Source: CAZKBP01 sp964551015 (GTDB lineage: Bacteria; Bacteroidota; Bacteroidia; Cytophagales; Microscillaceae). From it: 64,000 bases of DNA. The stretch covers positions 124,001 to 188,000 of the forward strand of contig CAZKBP010000004.1 in the NCBI GenBank assembly GCA_964551015.1. Direction: 5' to 3'. Under the pieces are notes generated by a model. The model was not told where the DNA came from and ran no database searches. It saw only the letters and a program-made list of their open reading frames with translations. A program made the position numbers and the translations under genes. The first letter of the stretch is position 1; every line of letters starts with the position of its first letter. Shown here in pieces: positions 1 to 8,971 of this stretch.

Positions 1-40
1 TCGTTTTTAACCTTAGAATATAGCTTTTTCATCTTTTTTA

Positions 41-883
41 CTAAAAACGCCAAACTAAACTTAATTGACTAAACTGGCCATCACTCTGTGGTATGATCTC
101 GGGAATCCAGTTGAAAGAAGTTTCTTCTGAGTTTTCTTCCTCCTGTGCGGCTTTGGCTAGGTTACGTCGGTTTTTGAGCCCTTTTATGTATACACCAATA
201 ATATCAGCAAGCCAAATACTAGCCCCCGCGATAAAGAAACCACGTGAAATATTCTGTGAGCGTTCTGCTTGATCAAACAACTCATTATGTTCAGACGCCG
301 TGTTGGCGACCCGATCACGATAGTCATTATTTTTGCTCCTAGCTCGGAAATGGTAGTAAGTACCTACACCTAAACAAGCGTAAGTAGCCACTGCGATCCA
401 GCCGTAATTGTATCCATTTCGTACTTCTGTATCTCCCAACCCGGGCACCAAAAGTGATTTGAAAGCATTGGACGGGCCACCCGTGGCAATCTTAGGAACT
501 TCGGTAGCCTCTATTTTGAACATAATTTGCTTCCCATCAAAATAAGGATTGTCTTTGCGGAAAGACCAGTTGACTACCTTGTTATTCCCGACACGGGTGC
601 TATCTCCCAGATCGCCCTCGATAGAACGAAGCGGGCCTTTGAAAGAGTTGCCTCGATTGTTGGAGTAATACAAGCGTGTGTCATAGTATCGCTTCTTGCT
701 TCCCTTGAGGTTATATTCAATGACAATGGTTGTATCCTGCTGATTCAAGTCAGTATTGATAATTTCAACTTCCAGTTGTTTGCTGAAAGGAAGCTTAAAC
801 TGTGCTTGGGTGGGCAGAGAAACAATCAGTAGAATGGCCGCGAGGTAAATACCCTGACGGCTGATAGGTAAATGTTGAGCCAC
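41..883 (-). CDS. Secreted or outer-membrane-associated protein of unknown function
   Basis: 280 residues with an N-terminal signal peptide (hydrophobic stretch at about 11-24, likely cleavage after TQAQ). A beta-rich region (35-130) is followed by the motif SLLVPGLGD at about 144 and two hydrophobic helices (about 162-178 and 215-233). The protein ends in Trp-Arg-Phe; a terminal aromatic is common in outer-membrane proteins. The xSLxxPGLG motif followed by hydrophobic segments recurs in uncharacterised Bacteroidota envelope proteins, but I assign no specific family. The ATG at 883 precedes the signal peptide directly. The gene stands alone, with a repeat element upstream. Confidence 0.75.
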   Translation of the reverse strand: MAQHLPISRQGIYLAAILLIVSLPTQAQFKLPFSKQLEVEIINTDLNQQDTTIVIEYNLKGSKKRYYDTRLYYSNNRGNSFKGPLRSIEGDLGDSTRVGNNKVVNWSFRKDNPYFDGKQIMFKIEATEVPKIATGGPSNAFKSLLVPGLGDTEVRNGYNYGWIAVATYACLGVGTYYHFRARSKNNDYRDRVANTASEHNELFDQAERSQNISRGFFIAGASIWLADIIGVYIKGLKNRRNLAKAAQEEENSEETSFNWIPEIIPQSDGQFSQLSLVWRF

Positions 884-960
884 TTTGGAATGTTTTAGTT
901 TTGGGTACCAATTTAGTTAAAGACGAAAAATCTTGCCAGAGGTTTGTTAAAAAAGTATTT

Positions 961-1244
961 AGAATTGAGGAGCTTGGAGTTAGAAACTAGGAGGGACTTT
1001 CCTCTTGGCTTCTATCTCCTAACCCCTTTTTAGTAGTTCCGAACTGCCTTTTCGGTGTTTAGTTTGGGGGTTGCAACTCCCAAGCTAAGTTTTTCGGAGT
1101 TCCGAACTGCCTTTTCGGCGCTTCTAAATTCTAACTCCTAACTCCTGAATTCTATCTCCTAAATTCTAACTCCTAACTCCTGAATTCTATCTCCTAACTC
1201 CTAACTCCTAACTTCTATCTCCTAACTCCTGAATTCTATCTCCT
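961..1244 (-). repeat. Modular palindromic intergenic element, copy 1
   Basis: This accounts for nearly all of the 352-bp gap at 884-1235. Read on the minus strand it begins inside the last codons of the aminotransferase gene. It has about 18 head-to-tail 7-bp units (AGGAGTT, AGGAGAT, AGAATTC; 1244-1119), part of which form a 35-bp higher-order unit. A 20-mer CCGAAAAGGCAGTTCGGAAC follows, then a near-perfect 30-bp palindrome (1088-1059), an identical second copy of the 20-mer, and heptamers in inverted orientation (1020-961). The same module order occurs at 7831-8095 on the plus strand, so it is one repeated element. No ORF or transposase is inside. Function unknown. Confidence 0.9.
1036..1118. 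repeat. Palindrome core with flanking identical 20-mers (copy 1)
   Basis: Two identical direct 20-mers (1036-1055 and 1099-1118, GTTCCGAACTGCCTTTTCGG on plus) flank a 30-bp inverted repeat at 1059-1088. Its left half is TTAGTTTGGGGGTTG and its right half CAACTCCCAAGCTAA. The halves differ from perfect symmetry at two positions, each of which could be a G-U pair in RNA from one strand. Copy 2 at 7962-7991 is perfect. Confidence 0.9.
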
Positions 1245-2327
1245 ATTCTCCAAGAAAAAACGCTTTAAAAGTAAAATCTCAGGCTCATCGATGGCAGGAA
1301 AATTAGCGATCCGAAAGGTCGTGTCTTTCCACTCTCCATAGCCTTTGCCCAAGATAATACGCTGTGCTTTGGCGTTTCGCAATAGATTCTGAATGCGATC
1401 TTCGAAGGCTTTGGCCGCGATTACAGTTTGTGAGCGAACCCGTGGATTTTCTACCAAGAGGCTAAATTTTCTTAAATTACCAAAGAAATTATAGTAATCT
1501 TCTGCTCGGAGCAAGGTATTCTCGTGAATTTCTTCCATACTCGGGCGGGTTTCTAGCACGCGCATGAGCAAATAAATATTGAGAACATTGGGCGTGTAAG
1601 TAGTTTGGGCTTCTTGGATCTTGTCCAGCATAAAAGCCAAGCTATTATAATGATTTCTTTCGTTGATCTGATAAGCTCTTTCTACGGCTCGAGGCGAACA
1701 AATGAGGATGGCCATGCCTGCGGGCAGACCCAGACATTTTTGTACGGAGGCATACCAGAGATCGGCCACGCCAAAATCTAACTTGATCCCCCCGAGAGAG
1801 GAAGTCGCATCTACGGCCACGAGTTGGTCTGGGTAGGCTTCCTGGAAGCCGCGAATAATATCCGTGTCCACCGCAGTCGCGTTGGAAGTTTCATTCTGGG
1901 TAAAACAGATCATTTCATTGTCTTCGGGAATAGCCCGATCGGTTTGGAGGCGTGTCAGGTCTGCCTCTTCATTCACATCAAAACAAAAGCCTTGAATCTG
2001 TGCATCAGGTAGGTGCGCTTTCAATTTTTGGGTATAATCCATCCATTTTTGCCCAAAAGCACCATTGTAGATATGAAAACTCTTTTTTTGAATTAAAGAT
2101 TGTGCTAAGATTTCCCAACACTCCGTAGCAGAAGAGGCATACATCACCACGTAGTCTGAGGGTATTTGTAGCTTTTCTTTTACGAGCGTAATCGCTTTCT
2201 GAGAGGTATCTACAAACTCTGGACTACGATGGTTGGCACTGAGCAAATCCATATCGTGGGCTTCTTTGACAAAATCTACGATGCGCGGATATACTTTGGA
2301 AGGACCTGGATAGAAGGAAATATACAT
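1236..2327 (-). CDS. Class V aminotransferase, SerC-like (probable phosphoserine aminotransferase)
   Basis: 363 residues, close to the usual 360 of SerC. Visible family features are FYPGPSKVYP at the N-terminus, NHRSPEF at 32-38 (SerC has SHRSxEF), QNETSNAT near 144, the PLP-pyridine Asp in VAVDATSS (about D173) and the Schiff-base lysine in SVQKCLGLPAG (about K197). It would transfer an amino group to a 3-carbon keto acid, with phosphohydroxypyruvate in serine synthesis most likely. No other serine gene is adjacent, so the substrate is inferred. The last residues NRR and the TAG stop are encoded by the 7-bp repeat tract that follows. It is divergent from the M20 peptidase gene. Confidence 0.8.
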   Translation of the reverse strand: MYISFYPGPSKVYPRIVDFVKEAHDMDLLSANHRSPEFVDTSQKAITLVKEKLQIPSDYVVMYASSATECWEILAQSLIQKKSFHIYNGAFGQKWMDYTQKLKAHLPDAQIQGFCFDVNEEADLTRLQTDRAIPEDNEMICFTQNETSNATAVDTDIIRGFQEAYPDQLVAVDATSSLGGIKLDFGVADLWYASVQKCLGLPAGMAILICSPRAVERAYQINERNHYNSLAFMLDKIQEAQTTYTPNVLNIYLLMRVLETRPSMEEIHENTLLRAEDYYNFFGNLRKFSLLVENPRVRSQTVIAAKAFEDRIQNLLRNAKAQRIILGKGYGEWKDTTFRIANFPAIDEPEILLLKRFFLENRR

Positions 2328-2444
2328 AAGTTTAATTTTCCAACAAATTAAAAAACTTGAGCTAGAATTTGACCATAAACCTAGTAAAGAAGTTGATATA
2401 ATTTTTGTAAATTTGAAAATTAAACTTGAAAGACTTACTGATTC

Positions 2445-3650
2445 ATGAGCCTAAACACAAAAATCAAAACGCTGGCTAAGCGACATAAAGAAGAGGTGAT
2501 CGCCCATCGTCGTCATCTTCACCAATATCCTGAATTATCCTTTCAAGAATACAAGACGGCTCGTTTTGTAGCAGAACAACTGACCGCTTATGGTTTGGCA
2601 CCTCAGGAGAAGGTGGCTGATACGGGAGTAGTAGTTTATATCAAAGGGCAGAATCCAGAAAGTCGCACCGTAGCCCTTCGCGCTGATTTAGATGCGCTCC
2701 CCATTCAAGAAGCAAACGATGTGACCTACAAATCTCAAAACGAAGGGGTGATGCACGCCTGTGGGCACGATGTACACACCGCCTCTCTGTTAGGGGTAGC
2801 GCGTATTCTCAGTCAGCTTCGTGAGGATTTTGAGGGAACTGTTAAGTTGGTTTTTCAGCCGGGTGAAGAAAAGTTTCCGGGAGGTGCCTCTTTGATGATT
2901 AAAGCAGGAGTGCTGGAAGGAGATCAAGATCATCAGGCTCCTAGTAGCATCATTGGGCAGCACGTGATGCCTTTTTTGCCCGTGGGGAAAATCGGATTCA
3001 GAGAAGGACAATACATGGCCAGCGCGGATGAAATTTATGTAAAAGTGCGAGGCAAAGGCGGACACGGAGCTATGCCTGAACTGTGTATTGACCCTGTATT
3101 GATTACTTCCCATATCTTGGTGGCTTTGCAGCAAATCGTGAGCCGCCACGCTAGCCCCAAAATGCCTTCTGTACTCTCTTTCGGAACGGTGAGAGCCGAA
3201 GGCGCGACCAATATTATCCCCGATGAAGTGTACCTAGAAGGTACTTTTCGTACTTTTGATGAGACTTGGCGTCTGGAAGCGCACCGCCGTATGAAAAAAA
3301 TGGCCGAAGGAATGGCCGAAGCCATGGGTGGGAGTTGCGAATTTGACGTGAAAGTAGGCTATCCCCACCTCCGTAACCAGCCACAATTGACCCGCCGCCT
3401 GAAATCTTTTGCCGAAGATTACATGGGAAAAGAGAACGTTGTAAAGCTAGATTTATGGATGGGAGGAGAAGATTTCGCATATTATTCACAGCAAACGGAT
3501 GCTTGTTTTTACCGATTAGGCACTCGTAATGAAACCCGTGGAATCGTTTCTTCCGTACATACTCCTACGTTTGATATTGACGAAGACGCGCTCGAGATTG
3601 GGGCAGGTTTAATGGCTTGGCTTGCTGTACAAGAGCTAGCTCATATTTGA
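2445..3650 (+). CDS. M20 family amidohydrolase (N-acyl amino acid / hippurate hydrolase type)
   Basis: 401 residues, the full length of M20D metal-dependent amidohydrolases. The metal and catalytic motifs are present: RADLDALPI (79-87), MHACGHDVHTA (103-113; Cys106 and His108 in the family's metal-binding HACGHD box), QPGEE (138-142) and GGEDFAYYSQ near the C-terminus. An inserted dimerisation domain falls around residues 180-290. It should hydrolyse N-acyl or N-aminoacyl bonds in the cytoplasm; no signal peptide is visible. The substrate cannot be read from the sequence. A TAAATTTG hexamer-like -7 element sits at 2408-2415. The gene is followed by a separate Na/Pi transporter gene. Confidence 0.9.
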   Translation: MSLNTKIKTLAKRHKEEVIAHRRHLHQYPELSFQEYKTARFVAEQLTAYGLAPQEKVADTGVVVYIKGQNPESRTVALRADLDALPIQEANDVTYKSQNEGVMHACGHDVHTASLLGVARILSQLREDFEGTVKLVFQPGEEKFPGGASLMIKAGVLEGDQDHQAPSSIIGQHVMPFLPVGKIGFREGQYMASADEIYVKVRGKGGHGAMPELCIDPVLITSHILVALQQIVSRHASPKMPSVLSFGTVRAEGATNIIPDEVYLEGTFRTFDETWRLEAHRRMKKMAEGMAEAMGGSCEFDVKVGYPHLRNQPQLTRRLKSFAEDYMGKENVVKLDLWMGGEDFAYYSQQTDACFYRLGTRNETRGIVSSVHTPTFDIDEDALEIGAGLMAWLAVQELAHI

Positions 3651-3803
3651 GAAATTTTCTCCCAAAAAATATTATCTCAAAATTAAGCAAGGATTAACTT
3701 ATCATCATTTCGTCTTAATTAGATGATTTGGATAGGTTTTTTCTATAGGTTTGCGAATATTTAACGATCATATACTAACACACGGATTGCCGATTGTACA
3801 AGA

Positions 3804-5390
3804 ATGAAGGTAGAGAAAGGGAAATTTTATGGCGTGACTGTACTAAAGCTGATCGTCTTGGTCATTGCTTTTTTAGTCTCGGTGCAGTGGATGGTAATCT
3901 CCTTCAAGTGGCTGAATGTCGCAGTGGTGGAACAGATTATCATTGCTACCTCTAATCCTTTTCTGAGCCTTTTTATAGGATTACTCATCACAGCTCTGGT
4001 GCAGAGTAGTTCTACGACCACGACCATGATTGTTGCCATTGTAGCTTCGGGCACCCTCAGCCTCGAGAATGCGGTTTATATGGTTATGGGAGCCAATATT
4101 GGTACTACGATTACGAGCACAATGGTATCCCTAGGTTATGTAACCCGCAAGAAAGAATTTCGCAAGGCCGTAGCCGCCGCTACAATTCACGATTTTTTTA
4201 ATATACTCACAGCGGTCATTTTACTACCACTAGAGTACTATTTCGGGTTACTTTCCAATTTATCCATTGCCGTGGCTTCACTCATCAACCCCGGTGCTTC
4301 CTTGCAATTTTCAGATTTAAATGTCTGGTTCCCTTTTTTGCTTGACATCCAGGCGAGTATCTATAATTTTACCAAGGGAAACGGCTTAATAGTATTACTC
4401 TTGTCGGTAGCGATCTTGTTTATCTCCCTTCGTTACATATCTATTACTTGTCGGCAGATATTTATTGATCAATACCCAAGTCGTCTGGAAACCTATCTTT
4501 TCCGAAGCTCTTTTCAATCTCTGTTGTTGGGTGCTTTGATCACCGGAATGGTGCAGTCCAGTTCGCTCATTTCTTCCTCGATTGTTCCCGTGGTAGCCAC
4601 TAACAAGCTATCCCTCAAGAAAGCTTTCCCCTTCATTATGGGAGCAAATATAGGAACTACCCTAACCGCTTTGATCGCAGCGATTTCTAAATCTGACGCA
4701 GCCCTGAGTATTGCCTTGGCTCATATGTTTTTTAATGTCATTGGCGTGTTTATTTTTTATCCTTTCGAGAGAATCCGGAAGATGCCCATCAAAATAGCCA
4801 GAAACTTAGGAAAAGCCACCCTGAAAAACAGAAGTGTTGGCTTTGCTTACATGATTTTGACCTTTTTCGTGATCCCCTTCTTTTTAATCTATCTGTCTAG
4901 GGGAAAGGTAAAAGTAAAGCAGTACACTTACGTGGAGCAGAGTGAAATGAGCTACGTGAAAGCAGTTCCTGTCCAGAACGGCTATGATGCTTCAACTAGG
5001 TTATTTTATAAACAAGTGAACATTTCTGGCGAATGGCTGGGACAGGACAGCGAAGAAAATCGCATCATTATTGACCGTCAAGGTGATAGCATTCTCATTA
5101 ACCAACAAAAATTTATCCTTGGAAAGATAGGAGATTGTTGGGAGGGAGTGGATAAGGGAGGAGCCTATTCCATGTGTATTAGTGATATTCAAGAAGATTA
5201 TGACTCCAACCGATCTCTCGCCTTTGATACCTGCTATATTTTTCTTAAAGAATATCAGACCTCGAGTACACACCAAATTTTCCATAAACTTTATCTGGAT
5301 ACGAAAAACAAATTAATCGTGAAACACGAACTGCTAGATGAAACTGGGCGAGTTATCGGCAAAGAAGAATTGATCTCTATTATACATTAA
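3804..5390 (+). CDS. Na/Pi cotransporter family membrane protein
   Basis: 528 residues. The inverted-repeat architecture of PF02690 is clear. The first half has ALVQSSSTTTTM (about 66-77) and MGANIGTTITST, and the second half GMVQSSSLISSS (about 249-260) and MGANIGTTLTAL. Eight to nine hydrophobic helices occupy residues 10-365. It likely imports phosphate with sodium. The C-terminal about 155 residues (LSRGKVKVKQ onwards) are soluble and predicted extracytoplasmic or cytoplasmic beta-rich. They are not the PhoU-like helical tail seen in many NptA homologues, and I do not recognise them. It stands alone between the amidohydrolase and PBP1C. Confidence 0.88.
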   Translation: MKVEKGKFYGVTVLKLIVLVIAFLVSVQWMVISFKWLNVAVVEQIIIATSNPFLSLFIGLLITALVQSSSTTTTMIVAIVASGTLSLENAVYMVMGANIGTTITSTMVSLGYVTRKKEFRKAVAAATIHDFFNILTAVILLPLEYYFGLLSNLSIAVASLINPGASLQFSDLNVWFPFLLDIQASIYNFTKGNGLIVLLLSVAILFISLRYISITCRQIFIDQYPSRLETYLFRSSFQSLLLGALITGMVQSSSLISSSIVPVVATNKLSLKKAFPFIMGANIGTTLTALIAAISKSDAALSIALAHMFFNVIGVFIFYPFERIRKMPIKIARNLGKATLKNRSVGFAYMILTFFVIPFFLIYLSRGKVKVKQYTYVEQSEMSYVKAVPVQNGYDASTRLFYKQVNISGEWLGQDSEENRIIIDRQGDSILINQQKFILGKIGDCWEGVDKGGAYSMCISDIQEDYDSNRSLAFDTCYIFLKEYQTSSTHQIFHKLYLDTKNKLIVKHELLDETGRVIGKEELISIIH

Positions 5391-5451
5391 GGGTAAAAAT
5401 TTGTCCTTTCTCCCTTCCTTGCTTAACTTCGAGTAATCGATCCTTGTTTTT

Positions 5452-7830
5452 ATGCTATCCAGATGCTCGCTAATCTATTCATCCTGCCAAGCTTATATTT
5501 CCCAAAAGAGGTCTTGGCTTAGATTAAATGCCAGATATATACTTTATGGAGGATTAGGATTGCTGATAGCCAGTCTAGTAGTGCTAGCATTGCTAAATAC
5601 AATTTTCCCGCTTCACACCGAGATTGAGCATTCGCAGGTCATCCTAGATCAAGACTCCACGGTTTTGCATATCTACTTGACCCCGGATGAGAAGTGGCGA
5701 CTCAAAACGGAGTTAAGCGAAATCATGCCCGAACTCCGTCAGGCGATTATCCACAAAGAAGATAAATACTTTTATTATCACTTCGGGGTCAATCCTTTTG
5801 CTGTAGTGAGAGCTTTCTGGAACAATATGATCCAACTCAAAACTACCTCCGGGGCTTCTACGATCACCATGCAAGTGGCTCGCTTGTTAGTGCCTAAATC
5901 TCGGAGCTTCACCAATAAGCTCGTGGAAACGTTCCGCGCTTTACAATTAGAATGGTATCTGAGTAAAGAAGAAATATTACAATTATACCTCAATCTGGTG
6001 CCTTACGGAGGAAATATAGAAGGGGTAAAATCTGCTTCGCTCCTGTATTTCAATCGGATGCCCGATCAATTAAGTCTGGCACAAATCACGACCTTAGCCG
6101 TGATTCCAAACCGACCCACGAGCCTCGTCATCGGGAAAAACAATGCAGAAATCAAATCTGTCCGAGATCGCTGGCTACGAAAATTTTCACAGGCGCATCT
6201 TTTCACAAAGAAAAATATTCAAAGTGCCCTCTCCGAACCCTTGGAAGCTACACGCTTGTCTCCTCCTCGGGCTATTCCCCATTTAGCTCGTCGTTTGAGG
6301 GCACTGTATCCCCAGCAAAATTCACTTTACACGAGCATTCACGCAGATACGCAAAAAAAGGTAGAGCAACTCACGGCCAATTATGTAAGGCGGTTAAGCT
6401 ATCTAGGCATACATCACGCGGCGGTATTGGTGGTAGACAATCGAGACAGAACCGTGCGGGCTTACATTGGCTCGCCTGATTTTGGCGACAAGCTACACGC
6501 CGGAGAGGTAGATGGCATCACCGCTACGCGATCGCCAGGAAGTACCCTCAAGCCTTTGGCCTATGCGACAGCGATAGATCAAGGACATATTACGCCCAAG
6601 TACGTACTAGCAGATGTACCCAGTGATTTTCGAGGCTTTGCACCAGAAAATTTCTACCAACAATACAATGGCAAAGTAACCGTGGAAGAAGCGCTTATTC
6701 GTTCGCTCAATACCACGGCTGTAAAAGTACTTGAGCAGATTGGGCTGACTACTTTTATTCAGAAGCTCAAACAAGCTGATTTCAGGTCTATCGCTCGCAA
6801 GGAGTCTCAGCTAGGACTCTCTCTCATTTTAGGAGGCTGTGGAGCTAGCCTCGAGGAGTTAGTCGGACTCTATGCCTGCTTTGCCAAACAGGGCGTGTAT
6901 CAGCCACTTCGCTTGCTGGCCACCGATAGCGTTCGCTACCAGCGTCGTCTGGTTTCGCGCGAAGCCAGTTATCAGATCACAGAGATCTTAGCCAAGGCAA
7001 CCCGACCCGACTTACCTAGTGGCTTTGAGAATACGTTTCGGATACCCAAAATTGCTTGGAAAACAGGCACTTCTTTTGGCCGGCGAGACGCTTGGAGCTT
7101 GGGCTACAATGCTAATTATACCGTGGGCGTTTGGGTGGGAAATTTTTCGGGAAAAGGAGCCAACGAACTCGTGGGAGCAAGTGTAGCCACTCCCTTACTT
7201 TTTGAGGTTTTTAACACCATCAATTATAACCCAGAAAAAGATTGGTTCGCAGCACCCCCAAATTTAGGCGTGAGATGGGTCTGCTCCGAAACGGGCAAAA
7301 TACCCAATGATTTTTGTCAGAATCAAGTCATCGATACCTATATTCCTTTAATTTCTCCCACAGAAACCTGCGACCACATGAAGGAAGTTTTGGTATCTAC
7401 GGACGAGCAAGTGTCTTATTGCATGACCTGTTTGCCACAGGAGGGCTACCAGAAGAAACACTACCTGAACTTATCCCCAGAACTGACCGCACTCTATCGA
7501 GGGCAAGGGATCAAATATCGCTCCCTGCCACCTCATAACCCCGCCTGTACTCGTTGGGAAGATGACCAGCAAGATGCTCCACGTATTGTATCTCCATCTG
7601 CTGATAAAATGTATCTCATTGACCAAACGGCTCCACCTCAACTGGAACTGAGTTGTGAGGTTGCTCCCGAAGTAAAAACGGTTTACTGGTACTTGAATGA
7701 TGTTTTTTTCCAAGCCTCACCCGCTGGAAAATCTATTTTCTTCGAGCCTGAAATTGGAATGATGAAAATCTCTTGTAGCGATGACAAAGGGCGTAATCAC
7801 CATATCCAGATTCGAGTTTTGGCACAGTAG
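5452..7830 (+). CDS. pbpC: Penicillin-binding protein 1C (bifunctional transglycosylase/transpeptidase)
   Basis: 792 residues. A single N-terminal TM helix (31-51) leads into a GT51 glycosyltransferase domain with catalytic Glu103 in HKEDKYFYYHFG and the GASTITMQVARLL motif. The transpeptidase domain has all three penicilloyl-serine motifs: S364-T-L-K367, S418-L-N420 and K537-T-G539. The C-terminal part (about 690-792) fits the BiPBP_C domain typical of PBP1C. It polymerises and cross-links peptidoglycan on the periplasmic side. The usual PBP1C partner, an alpha-2-macroglobulin gene, is not adjacent. The stop codon is followed immediately by the second modular repeat element. Confidence 0.95.
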   Translation: MLSRCSLIYSSCQAYISQKRSWLRLNARYILYGGLGLLIASLVVLALLNTIFPLHTEIEHSQVILDQDSTVLHIYLTPDEKWRLKTELSEIMPELRQAIIHKEDKYFYYHFGVNPFAVVRAFWNNMIQLKTTSGASTITMQVARLLVPKSRSFTNKLVETFRALQLEWYLSKEEILQLYLNLVPYGGNIEGVKSASLLYFNRMPDQLSLAQITTLAVIPNRPTSLVIGKNNAEIKSVRDRWLRKFSQAHLFTKKNIQSALSEPLEATRLSPPRAIPHLARRLRALYPQQNSLYTSIHADTQKKVEQLTANYVRRLSYLGIHHAAVLVVDNRDRTVRAYIGSPDFGDKLHAGEVDGITATRSPGSTLKPLAYATAIDQGHITPKYVLADVPSDFRGFAPENFYQQYNGKVTVEEALIRSLNTTAVKVLEQIGLTTFIQKLKQADFRSIARKESQLGLSLILGGCGASLEELVGLYACFAKQGVYQPLRLLATDSVRYQRRLVSREASYQITEILAKATRPDLPSGFENTFRIPKIAWKTGTSFGRRDAWSLGYNANYTVGVWVGNFSGKGANELVGASVATPLLFEVFNTINYNPEKDWFAAPPNLGVRWVCSETGKIPNDFCQNQVIDTYIPLISPTETCDHMKEVLVSTDEQVSYCMTCLPQEGYQKKHYLNLSPELTALYRGQGIKYRSLPPHNPACTRWEDDQQDAPRIVSPSADKMYLIDQTAPPQLELSCEVAPEVKTVYWYLNDVFFQASPAGKSIFFEPEIGMMKISCSDDKGRNHHIQIRVLAQ

Positions 7831-8095
7831 GGGAGGATTTAGGAGCTAGGAGCTAGGAGTTAGGATTGAGGAGTTAGAAGCTAGGAGCTAGAATTTAGGA
7901 TTGAGGAGCTAGAATTGAAGAGTTCAGAACTCCGAAAAGGCAGTTCGGAACCCCGAAATACTTAGCTTGGGGGTTGCAACCCCCAAGCTAAACACCGAAA
8001 AGGTACTTCGGAACTACTAAAAAGGAGTTAGAAGCTAGAATTCAGGAGAAAAGTCCCTCTTAGCTCCTGAATTCTAACTCCTGTCTCCTCCTTTC
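7831..8095 (+). repeat. Modular palindromic intergenic element, copy 2
   Basis: This fills most of the 355-bp gap between pbpC and the ParA-TPR operon. Twelve perfect-phase heptamers (7841-7924; AGGAGCT, AGGAGTT, AGGATTG, AGAATTG) are followed by CCGAAAAGGCAGTTCGGAAC (7932-7951). Next come a perfect 30-bp palindrome (7962-7991), a second related 20-mer (7995-8014, two differences) and more heptamers. The last of these form a hairpin with 11-bp arms GAATTCAGGAG (8038-8048) and CTCCTGAATTC (8064-8074) around a loop containing AAAGTCCCTC. It is the same element as 961-1244, in opposite orientation. Confidence 0.9.
7962..7991. repeat. Perfect 30-bp palindrome (copy 2 core)
   Basis: TTAGCTTGGGGGTTG is followed directly by its exact reverse complement CAACCCCCAAGCTAA with no spacer. 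It is the symmetric centre of the modular element. No T-run follows, so it does not look like an intrinsic terminator. It could be a dyad protein-binding site or a cruciform. Confidence 0.9.
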
Positions 8096-8127
8096 TAAAT
8101 AAATTTCTCAATCAGATAAAAAATCAC

Positions 8128-8135
8128 TATTTTTG
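8128..8135 (+). promoter_or_regulatory. Bacteroidota -7 element of the ParA-TPR operon
   Basis: TATTTTTG is an exact match to TAnnTTTG. It lies 50 bp before the TTG start at 8186 and just after the repeat element. The predicted leader is about 45 nt. No clear -33 TTTG is seen at the best spacing. Confidence 0.45.
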
Positions 8136-8185
8136 CACGTTATATCTATCAGGAGTTCCTATAAAATTAAGCCCTCTGTTCTGCT

Positions 8186-8971
8186 TTGAAAATTAACAAG
8201 ATCAAAATCCAGGGAAATCAGAATATCAGCTTACAGGAAATTATCGATTCTTCCGTCACGATCAACGTAGCGCAATCAGAGGAAATGGAAGAGTTGATCC
8301 GAGAGCTTTACACTTGGCAAAAAAAAGATCGAACCTTAAATCTCTTAGTCCTCACCAATACTTTGAGTAGGATTGAGCAGATCGAGAGCCCTGAGGCAGG
8401 CGAAGTGATTCCGCTTGCACATTATGGAGTAGAACCTCAAGACTGGAAGCCCTTCGGAAAATTGAGCATTCTGGAATTGATTGCTCAGTATCATCAAGCA
8501 TCTAATTTTAAGATTGAGGCTTTGTTTGTCGATAGCTATCCACTACAAGACAAAAGGCACAAAGCGGCTTGGAAAGATGGCATTAGCCCCAAGACGGTGC
8601 TGATTCTGGATGCGTTTTCTCTTTATTTTCCTGAAAATAAGGAATTTGTTTCCATCTTCGACAAGAGAGAAATTGGAGCTTGCCTCGTACCCCTAGATCA
8701 ACAGAATAAGGCCATAACACGTGATGCCAAAGCACTTTTGACACAGGAAGCACTCGAGCATTTACATACTAGCTTTTATGAGATTTTCGAACGGGAGTAT
8801 ACCAATGTAGAGCTGAACATTCCTAATCAGGAACTTTTTTTTAGAAGACTGACAAATATCGCGGTAAAATGCTTGAAAATACCAGAAACTTTTAGCAATT
8901 TACCTTTACCAGATTCCATACAAACAAATCGAGAAGAATTCACTTCTTTTTTGAAATCAACTTTTGAGTGA
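8186..8971 (+). CDS. Unrecognised partner protein of the ParA-TPR ATPase
   Basis: 261 residues, no signal peptide or TM segment, so cytoplasmic. I do not recognise the family. The N-terminus (GNQNISLQEIIDSSVTIN) alternates Asn/Gly/Ser with hydrophobics like a short beta-hairpin. From memory, similar leaders occur in bacterial effector-associated (CHAT/NACHT-type) proteins; this is a weak resemblance. The rest is alpha/beta with predicted strands KIEALFVDSY, KTVLILDAFSLYF and GACLVPLDQ, and a helical C-terminus. The start is TTG at 8186: an in-frame TAA lies at 8168 and the next ATG (8285) would remove the hairpin. It overlaps the next gene by four bases (GTGA), implying translational coupling and a shared complex or pathway. 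Confidence 0.65.
   Translation: MKINKIKIQGNQNISLQEIIDSSVTINVAQSEEMEELIRELYTWQKKDRTLNLLVLTNTLSRIEQIESPEAGEVIPLAHYGVEPQDWKPFGKLSILELIAQYHQASNFKIEALFVDSYPLQDKRHKAAWKDGISPKTVLILDAFSLYFPENKEFVSIFDKREIGACLVPLDQQNKAITRDAKALLTQEALEHLHTSFYEIFEREYTNVELNIPNQELFFRRLTNIAVKCLKIPETFSNLPLPDSIQTNREEFTSFLKSTFE

Noticed and set aside
961..8095. Composite transposon bounded by inverted elements
   Set aside because: No transposase or target duplications; the enclosed genes are ordinary metabolic and cell-wall genes with no compositional shift that I can see.
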